Source of the DNA: Ehretia macrophylla
Taxonomy: Eukaryota > Streptophyta > Magnoliopsida > Boraginales > Ehretiaceae
Reading direction: 5' to 3'
Assembly: GCA_037974665.1 (NCBI GenBank)
Contig: CM075768.1
Location: 4,180,501-4,244,500, forward strand
DNA: 64,000 nucleotides
Below the pieces are notes generated by a model, which ran no database searches, had not been told where the DNA came from, and was given only the letters and a program-made list of their open reading frames with translations. The position numbers and the translations under genes are program-made. Position 1 is the first letter of the stretch; each line of letters starts with the position of its first letter. This document shows, in pieces, positions 56,739 through 64,000 of this stretch.

Positions 56739-57863
56739 TCTGTGCTGGTCACTCCCACAGCCTATACACTTGTTCTGTTTCCTCCAACAAACCTCCTCAG
56801 TATGACCCTGACGCTGATAGAAGCTGCACTGCTAGTGACGTCTTAGAGCAGTGCCTCCCGAAGGAGCTCTAAAAGTAGAGGTAGTTGAACTACCCTACTG
56901 CGAACGAGATACTGCTGGATGAGATTGACTCTGAGTCTGACTCTGAACTGGTCGTGCCTGAGTCTGAGTAGGTCCTGTATAACTCTGAGTCTGCCTTGGC
57001 TATGGACTCTGCCCAACTGAAATAGTCTGTCTCTGGTACCCCTGACTCTAAGTCTGGAACTGCCGCTTTCTCGATTGACTAGTCTCGGTTAACACGTCTA
57101 CCTTGCGCTTTTCATACCTTGAGGCGGCTCTGACTACTGTAGCATAATTAGGGTAATCATTTGCAAACAAATTTAGCATAATATAATTTCTCAACTCCAT
57201 AATGAATCTATGCATTTTCATATCCTCAGGTTGTACCAATGCCGGCACATAACGGGATAGCCTAGTAAAAGTAGCCTCGTATTGGTCCACTGACATATTT
57301 CCCTGCTTCAAGGCTATAAACTCTACTTGGCGTCTCTCACGGGCAACCACTGATATATATTTGTCTCGGAATTCACGGACGAAGTCAGCCCATGAATGAT
57401 TAACCCTTTCGGCTTCCCATTTCTCGCTAATAGTATGCCACTACTCTTCGGCGTCAACCTCCAGAAGAAATGTGGCATAGGTGATTTTCCTCTCATCACT
57501 GCACTCTAGAATTGCAGCCACCCTTTCAAACTTTCTCAACCACAATTCAGCTTTCATATCATCAGGTTCTCCAAAGAAGCTGTAGGCCACGTGATGTAAA
57601 AATCTGTCATACAAGTTAACTCCAATAGCACCACTACCCTCGGCTCTGGCAGCCTGATTACCTCTGGCAGCCCCTGTCTGACCCTGCTGAGTTACTAACT
57701 GAGCAATGGTATTCATAGCAGTAGCCATAGTAGCCAGAATCTGTGCAGTGCTGGGTTCTGGTCCCTGTGGTGGTGCATTCTCTACTACACATGCTTCCTG
57801 TCTGGGAACCTCCTCCGGTTCTCTATCAACATTCTGATTCTCAGTTCGGCGACGGGGTCCCAT
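56739..57863 (-). pseudogene. F gag (pseudogene)
   Basis: Start ATG at 57863 (MGPRRRTENQN). The capsid-like core is visible in FLHHVAYSFFGEPDDMKAE, then a TAG at 57441 for W in EEWW, then FTRLSRYVPALVQPE and RFIMELRNYIM. A Q/S/T-rich linker follows with stops near 57048, 56998, 56900 and 56833. In the first zinc knuckle the second cysteine is replaced by Y (CSFY-x4-GH-x4-C); the second is intact (CIGC-x4-H-x4-C). A broken Gag means no particles from this copy. Confidence 0.87.
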
Positions 57864-58217
57864 TTCAGATAACTAGAATGCAAAGTATTATGACAAGCAT
57901 TTGTATAATTCATAGTTAAATCACATAAGAACAAGTTCAAATAAGTTAACATAAGATTGCACATAGGGTCATACAACACTTTACATATTAAACATACAAG
58001 TAAAACAATTAATCATACTTTCCATTATTAACTTTCCACTTTTTCACAATAATTCAAATAAGACCTTTCACATTCTCGCTTTCATGCTAGCATGCGCTTA
58101 ACCATTCAATCTTTCTCTTAGCCATTCAAGGAAACATTTATTCACATAATCACACATTAACTCAATATACTCCTACCTACAGACCGAGAAAATTAACCCA
58201 GCTTCATGCATCTATAA
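57864..58217 (-). other. F untranslated leader
   Basis: AT-rich non-coding stretch between PBS and gag on the minus strand, with scattered TTATGTGA-type words. No other feature is seen. Confidence 0.6.
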
Positions 58218-58229
58218 GCTCTGATACCA
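58218..58229 (-). promoter_or_regulatory. F primer-binding site (initiator tRNA-Met)
   Basis: TGGTATCAGAGC on the minus strand, six bases after the LTR end at 58236. Confidence 0.95.
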
Positions 58230-58235
58230 CCTAAA

Positions 58236-60735
58236 TGTCACGCCCCGACCCAACCTCACGCTAAAGGTTAAGTTTGGACCCGACACACGGATAGAGTCTT
58301 CTCTGTACCGTGGACATTCTGAAAACCTGTAATCACTCAATTAAAGCCACAATACAACAAGACAAGCTTTTATAACTAAAGTTCAAAGGTTCAAGGTCAT
58401 CCGAGCCTTGAAGCATGCAATAGTTCAAAATTACACAAGCATGCAACCAACTTAACATACTTCATAAAATCCGATCATCATACTATCCAAAATAACATTG
58501 GCACATACCTAGGAGTTGAAACCAAGCATACTTTAAAACATACACTCCCAAGCATGCAAGTAGCTAGAAAATATAACATAGTTATTACAAACCATGGTAT
58601 CTCAAGCTATCACTACAACCAACTATCTTTCATCTTGCAACTACAAGAATATACATAGCCCTAAGGCCACAAAATAGATCATAACATAGTAGTACATGTA
58701 CTTCACGTAATAACAAGAAATCACATCCACCTCAGGCAACAAACACACGGCAACTAGGGAAAAGGATCTGTCTTAACTTTTTCCTCTCCCACTATCACCT
58801 CAAATAGTTGGGGATCACCCTCAACACTTCCTGAAACATATATCGAGGTATGAGCAACCACTGTTGCGCAGTGAGGGATAAAGTCTCCCGGGGCGTGCAA
58901 TGCAACAGGTAATACAGTTAAACAATAATAGCAATTAAACCATTCAAGAAATAACAATAGCTTAAATAACCACACATTAAAAAAGATACATTTCACTTAA
59001 CCCCAACACTCCAAATCTTCACTTGATCTTCGTTCACGAACCACGATCTCGATCACAATAAGCCGGCATAACCCCAAACACTCCAGTGGGTGTACTCCGG
59101 ATGTACCCCGATAATCCTACGACCCAACACACCCTGGCAATCTCCGGACCATGCGAGTGAGGGAATAGGGTATGGTGTTTGAATATCCATTGGCAAGCCC
59201 GCTGCCGCCGAGCTGATATTCAACACAACCGCCCCTGACACTATGGTTGCGCAACCACTATGCAATGCACTTAACAATGGCATGATATCAATAACAATAT
59301 AAGCAATAACACGTAGGAGGATCAACAAAGTAGGTTGACCTCGAAACAGATAGATTAGAAGCAATTCAATACAAGAAATTAAGAGGTTTACAAAGGGAAA
59401 TATCCAAGGTACACATAGAACTATACTAAAAGCTTCAAAACAACTTGAAACCACATTTAAACACATATGGAGACATGTCAAGGACTTAGATGCAAGTGAC
59501 AGTCGAATTTACCCTTAAACCCTTTTGTAGTTCCATATGTTTTTCTTCCAAACTCATATTAAGGATGCCAATTCGAGGGGAAGCTATACCAATCTTCTAA
59601 TGAGCCCTTAAGATACCCTTATATTCCACAAATTCATTCAATTATCCGCAACTACCCCGAAAGCCCCAAATTTTCCTCTTATAACTTTGAACTACACCTA
59701 CCTTAACCGGGCTTCAAACAAGAGTTAGCAAAGGTTCTATAGCACCTAGGTAGCCTAAGAACACTAAAAGTGAAGCCCGAATCCAACCGGATTTGCTTTA
59801 ACCCCGAAATCCATTTGTTAAAGTCGGCTAATTCACGTTCTATACAAATTTAGAGCAATTCAAACTCACGGGGCTATTAGACTACCTTCATTAGCCCCTA
59901 AGGCATCTATTAGAAGCATTGAATCAAGCTAATACGCGCAATTACACAAAACCCTAGAATTTCATCACTATTCACCTCATAAATCAAAATAACGATTCTA
60001 ACCATTTAAAATGTGCACCAATGGCTTAAATGTGTTCTCTAGCACTTATAGACAAGGGATAATAACATAGGTAAGCATTACAATAGCATTGGAACACATT
60101 TCTAACAAATCAAGAAAATAGCAACAATTTTAAAATGCGCAAAAAGTCATGAAATCCCTCACCAATGCGCGCAAGAGCTCTCGGGAGGTTTGCAAACACC
60201 CTAAACTATGTGCTCCTAGCTTGGCTTGGCTTGAAGTGATGAATTGATGAAGCAAAAATCACCCAAGAGAGAAAGAAGGGCTGTCGGGTAAGCTACAATG
60301 TTTTTCAGCTCTATTTTTGTTTTGTTTTGCAAATTATGAGCTTAGTTGTGTCATGTGTTGAGTATATATTTGAGTGAGGTCAAGTGGTTGCTTAAATGGA
60401 CTTCTAAAATGAGCGTTGTTAACTTTAAAACGAGCCTAAGGTGAAAAGTGTAGGCTAGCTAATTAAATTACTAAGTTATGTTACGTAACACTATTCCTAG
60501 TTTGCTAAAAACATTTTCTAGACGAGGGTTCTGAACGCTAATCGCACAAAGGCACATTTTTCCCATTCTTTTAACAATTAATATGATTTAATAAAATTGT
60601 TAATTCAATAATATAATGCAGTTGAAAAACAGGATGAATACTAGCTAAGAAAGACAACAAATAAAGCACAGAATTAAATGTGCAAATAATAGATGCAACA
60701 GTAAATGAATGCATGGCAAAAGCTCGGGTATCACA
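58236..60735 (-). repeat. F 5' LTR
   Basis: On the minus strand TGTGATACCC at 60735 to GGGGCGTGACA at 58236; 2500 bp = 573 + 1332 + 595. It carries the acidic frame at 58829-58754. Confidence 0.93.
58831..60162 (-). other. Intron-like segment of the F 5' LTR
   Basis: On the minus strand it starts ATTG|GTGAGG and ends GTTTCAG|GAAG; 1332 nt. The acceptor hairpin is at 58867-58854 and the intronic GTAC-ATCCGGA-GTAC module near 59110-59085. Subtracting it leaves 1168 bp, close to the 1188-bp family A LTR. Confidence 0.55.
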
Positions 60736-63156
60736 CATTCCATTCACATACAACACATTCAAACCATTCATTACACAAGCATACGACATTCCAACCATAA
60801 GTCGTGCTTCCGTTTCAACAACATAACACAAGTTGTACTATACATATACATAATAAATATAAACCTAGACTAGCAACCTACTCATAATCCAAAGTAAGAC
60901 AACAAAACTAGCAGTATACTTTGCACTATCTTTATAACAACTTATATAATACAAACTTGTTCAAATATACAATACAGCAAAAAAGAGAATTTCAGCCAAG
61001 ACATCATGGATAAGACTCTTGCACAATTGACTCGTCCACATAACGCTCATACTCAGTCTCTTGAGGCACGTACCCTAACTCTGGCTCGTTAACACTTGAA
61101 AGTCAGCAAAGAGGGTGAGCTTATATATAACAAAGCTCAGCGAGGGTTCAAAAGATGTTTTGGAAACATTTTGTCATTACCACTTGGGAAATCATCCTAT
61201 GAACAATAACACACAATAAATTTCATTAACATCAACATCTCAACTCAAGCCACATAAATAACCATTCAATTGAGATAGAATACACTAGTTGGTGTAGCCA
61301 CATATGCCATCACGATCTCAACCAACTTCTTGTAACTCCCATTAATACATACCAGAGGTACCTCATCTAGCCCCTCCCTCCATAGCATCTCCGCCCATGC
61401 GAGCTGGAGGTAGTACATGATAGTCATGCCGTTATCAACCCGTCAACCCAATGTTGCCTAAGAGGTGGCACACATTATCAAGACTCATGACAATAATAAT
61501 AAACATTTCATATTATGAGAAGACAACAAAGTAGGTTGTCCTCCAGAGCAACATCAATCATCAATCAGTTATCAATACCTCAATCAACATAACATCAATT
61601 AAACAACTAAGACAACTACGTTAGATGACAAAGTAGGCCACTCAACTTATCACACATTTCAACATGCATTCAATCCCAAACCTACTCAACAACATTTCAA
61701 GAAACAATTGCACAAACACTATGGAACAACCAAAGACAACATTTAAGCATTTTAAAGAAAGACTACACAAACTTCTAAAATCCATAACTTACAATCTAGA
61801 AATCCAATAACCTCCAAACCACTTCCTATCACTCAACCATCAATGCAAGTACATTAGCCCCCTCTTAAACCAACCAAAAGCCACTTAAACAAGACCAACA
61901 AGCCCAGAAATGGCAATGCACCATGGCTGGAATTTTTGACTTTTCCCATAGCTATCGAATCGAAAATTTGGCATTACAACACTACTACACAATAAATAAC
62001 AAGTCTGTAGAAGCAACTACAACTTGATTTCAACTACTACAACTACAATTATTCAAGAAATGAGCTAAATTATCAATTAAATACCCAGAAAATAAAAATA
62101 CATGGTACAACCGTTTAAAATTGCTATAAACTCACAAAGTTAGTCTACAACTCCTAACTAGCAATAATCTAAAGTCAATTTAACAAAATAACAACTAAAT
62201 ATTCAATATCAAAAATTTGACATAAGCTTTAAAATTATAATCTCATTTTTCCCTCACCTTTGATCCCAAGAAATGTTAGAAATGTGTAGAATAGGTGCCC
62301 AACAAGCAATTTCAAGCTTTGGATGAAGTGATTTGGCTTTGAAATGAATTTTTTTCTTCAAAAATTGGTTTGAAAACCTAAGAAAAAACTTCTTATTTTT
62401 CCCTATGAAGCTCACGGGTTTGTGTGTGTGTTTTGTGGGGTTTTTTGGCTGATTTTGTTTATTAAATAAGCTAAAATGGAAAGTCAAAGAAAGTTCAAAA
62501 GTCAAAGTTGTCAAAGTTAGTTATTTTTAGTCATTTTTGTTTAAAATAGTCTTAAATAAACTATCTAACTTATATTATAATTTTAGTCGACTATTTCTAG
62601 TTGAAAACATTTATATGTAAGCATTTAATTACATACAATTAAAATAAAATGCTTATTTTTGCCAAAGAAGATGAAAAGTCATTTTATTTGTTTTCAAATA
62701 TCTTTTGAATGCACAATTAATCTAAAATCATTTAATATCACATACAAATACATTTATATTAATATATACTAGGTAAACGAAAGTCAATGTAAGAATCGGG
62801 TTCAACAGAAATCATTATTTGGCTCAAAAACGCTACTTTTCGCCTAAAAAGTCTATTTAAATTCCTATTTTATTTCAGAATCAATTTTTATCAAATACGG
62901 GTCTATTAATAACAGATGACTAGGTTTTCAAAGGTTTGAAAGACCAGTTTCAAAATTATAGCGGACATGTTTCAAAAATACTATTCATAAAACTCGACGA
63001 TAAAATTTTCAATGCAGATTTTTATGAAAATTTTATGAGTGCTCACATAGCATGTAATAGGAGTAATAATCACATAATTATCACATTTTAATTCAAATAA
63101 CATATAAACAGGTCAAAACACGTAATTGCAAATAAGAACAAATTTGGGGTCTCACA
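60736..63156 (-). repeat. G 5' LTR, main fragment
   Basis: On the minus strand it starts TGTGAGACCCC at 63156 and runs to target copy cattc at 60736-60740. Together with 50510-50664 it gives 2571 bp. Confidence 0.92.
61096..62257 (-). other. Intron-like segment of the G 5' LTR (acceptor mutated)
   Basis: On the minus strand it starts AAAG|GTGAGG; 1162 nt. The pre-acceptor hairpin is GAGCTT...AAGCTC, fully paired here. The acceptor reads CTTTCAA where the 3' LTR has CTTTCAG. Confidence 0.45.
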
Positions 63157-63706
63157 CTTGTGATCTGTGAAAATTTCAAATTTGTTACACCAAAGATAGT
63201 GACACCATTTCTTTAGTGCAAAGATAACAACCGCAAGCTCAAGATCGTGTGTAAGATAGCTAAGTTCATAGGGTTTCAATTTTCTTGAGGCATATGCAAT
63301 CACGTTTCCATTTTGCATCAACACACAGCCTAAACCCTCCTTTGAAGCATCACTATAAATCACTAGATTATCAGTCCCCTCAAGCAAGACAAGAATAGGA
63401 GCCGTGGTAAGTCTCTTCTTCAATTCCTGAAAACTCGTTTCACATTTGTTATCCCAGTTATTTACGGTTCTCTTTTGAGTTAAGGAAGTCAATAGCCTAG
63501 CAATTTTTGAAAAGTCTTTAAAAAATCTTCTATAATAACCAGTTAACCCAAGAAAACTACGAACCTCAGTAACGGTCTCGGGTCTTTTCCATGCCATCAC
63601 TGCCTCTACTTTAGTAGGATCAATCGAAATTCCTTCTTGAGAGATAATATGGCCTAAGAAAGCAACCTGCCTCAACCAGAATTCACACTTGCTAAATTTG
63701 GCAAAC
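63157..63706 (-). pseudogene. A0 RT thumb/connection and RNase H N-terminal part
   Basis: Open throughout on the minus strand: [16 protein letters not shown], then the connection ([15 protein letters not shown]), then RNase H with [16 protein letters not shown] and TDHK, so its catalytic acidic residues are intact. G interrupts it right after TDHK and the reading resumes at 35272 with SLKYLFSQ. On the other side H interrupts it at 63706. It is a fragment of a once good gene. Confidence 0.88.
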
Positions 63707-64000
63707 TGTCACGCCCCAACTCGACCCCACCTACAATCAGTCAGGACGCAACGGAATTTCGGCGGCATAACGACAGTAAATAGATTTCCGAGGTTCTAAT
63801 CCAACCTCATAAAACATCATACATCCAACAATTCCTCAATACAAACAACAACATACAACACAACCATATTATACAATAAACCATCCTCGTTATATGCCTC
63901 CGTTCCAACATGACATACAATACCTCAACCTTATCATACATTTCAAAAATAAGTTGAGACACAACTACAACTTAACCATAGACAAAAGAAAGCCACTAAG
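63707..64000 (-). mobile_element. Element H: B-like LTR end, truncated by window edge
   Basis: The minus-strand 3' end of an LTR (GGGGTCGAGTTGGGGCGTGACA, ending at 63707) that closely matches the end of the B LTR, including the AACGGAGGC and CCGTTGCGTCCTGAC blocks. It is inserted in A0's RT. The possible target copy caaac (63702-63706) cannot be paired inside the window. Confidence 0.8.

Larger units (their letters stand above)
50665..60735 (-). mobile_element. Element F, Tekay-like chromovirus (best preserved copy)
   Basis: 10,071 bp flanked by cattc (50660-50664 and 60736-60740) inside the G 5' LTR. LTRs are 2498 and 2500 bp and look about 98% identical, making F one of the youngest insertions. 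Gag, protease, RT, RNase H, integrase and chromodomain are all present in order, with roughly ten nonsense codons and no obvious frameshift in RT-RNase H. It is not autonomous as it stands. Confidence 0.93.
35273..63156 (-). mobile_element. Element G: non-autonomous LTR element carrying nested E and F
   Basis: Flanked by cttgt (35268-35272 and 63157-63161) within A0's RNase H sequence. Minus-strand structure: 5' LTR 63156-60736 plus 50664-50510 (2571 bp without F), PBS at 50504-50493, non-coding interior 50492-49028 plus 39087-37861, a purine tract, and 3' LTR 37845-35273 (2573 bp). The interior totals about 2.7 kb with no gag or pol motif. Its LTRs are recognisably related to B LTRs at both ends, so B-family proteins are a plausible source of its mobilisation. 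Confidence 0.9.
1..63706 (-). mobile_element. Host element A0, Ty3/gypsy chromovirus (Tekay-like), split in three
   Basis: Outermost element of the nest, read on the minus strand. Its pieces are 63706-63157 (RT end and RNase H), 35272-34493 (RNase H end and integrase N-terminal part), 1568-606 (integrase C-terminal part and chromodomain) and 605-1 (3' LTR, cut by the window edge). The pieces join in reading order once the insertions G (35273-63156) and A1-A2 (1569-34492) are removed with their 5-bp target duplications. Its 5' half lies beyond position 64000, behind insertion H. Because it hosts everything else, it is the oldest insertion in the window. Confidence 0.85.

Noticed and set aside
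1-64000. Host genes, tRNA or rRNA genes between elements
   Set aside because: Every interval is assigned to an LTR or an element interior by matching ends and target copies; nothing is left over.

Overview
The window is plant nuclear DNA, probably eudicot heterochromatin, and essentially every base belongs to LTR retrotransposons of one lineage: Ty3/gypsy chromoviruses of the Tekay/Del type. The evidence is gag with CCHC knuckles, a D[ST]G protease, RT (FIDD), RNase H, HHCC/DDE integrase, a C-terminal chromodomain, a primer-binding site matching initiator tRNA-Met (TGGTATCAGAGC) and purine tracts next to TGT...ACA LTRs. I see no host gene, tRNA, rRNA, CRISPR array or bacterial feature. The species cannot be named from this sequence.

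The layout is a Russian doll resolved by target-site duplications (TSDs). The outermost element, A0 (minus strand), is cut into three pieces (1-1568, 34493-35272, 63157-63706). Into its integrase went a plus-strand composite, A1-A2 (1569-34492; TSD atagc/acagc), with three LTRs sharing the middle one. Its last LTR was hit by element B (9854-29111; accat/atcat) and by a 4.2-kb solo LTR, D (30148-34355; gagat). B carries a solo LTR C1 in its 5' LTR (11551-14259; acacc) and a complete non-autonomous element C in its integrase gene (19447-26505; gaacg). Into A0's RNase H region went the minus-strand non-autonomous element G (35273-63156; cttgt). G in turn holds E (39088-49027; tgtcc, plus strand) and F (50665-60735; cattc, minus strand; the best preserved). 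A further B-like LTR, H, starts at 63707 and leaves the window. Removing nested inserts restores equal LTR pairs: A 1188/1187, G 2573/2571, F 2498/2500, E 2451/2452.

All gag-pol genes are broken, mostly by TAG codons at former CAG or TGG positions, as expected from deamination of methylated cytosine. Elements C and G carry no coding domains but keep LTRs, PBS and purine tract, so they must have been copied by proteins from relatives; B has LTRs related to those of G.

The most unusual signal lies inside the LTRs. Every long LTR family (B, C, D, E, F, G) has a 1.12-1.36-kb segment that starts GTGAG or GTGTG, ends [T/A]CAG, and has a covarying hairpin just before the acceptor. Family A LTRs lack exactly this segment: E is 571+1321+559, F is 573+1332+595, and A is 578+0+610, with A matching E and F gap-free from the acceptor. 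This looks like an LTR-resident intron lost by reverse transcription of spliced RNA. Conserved RNA-like modules and a short acidic reading frame flank it. All of this is inferred from sequence; no transcript evidence is available here.
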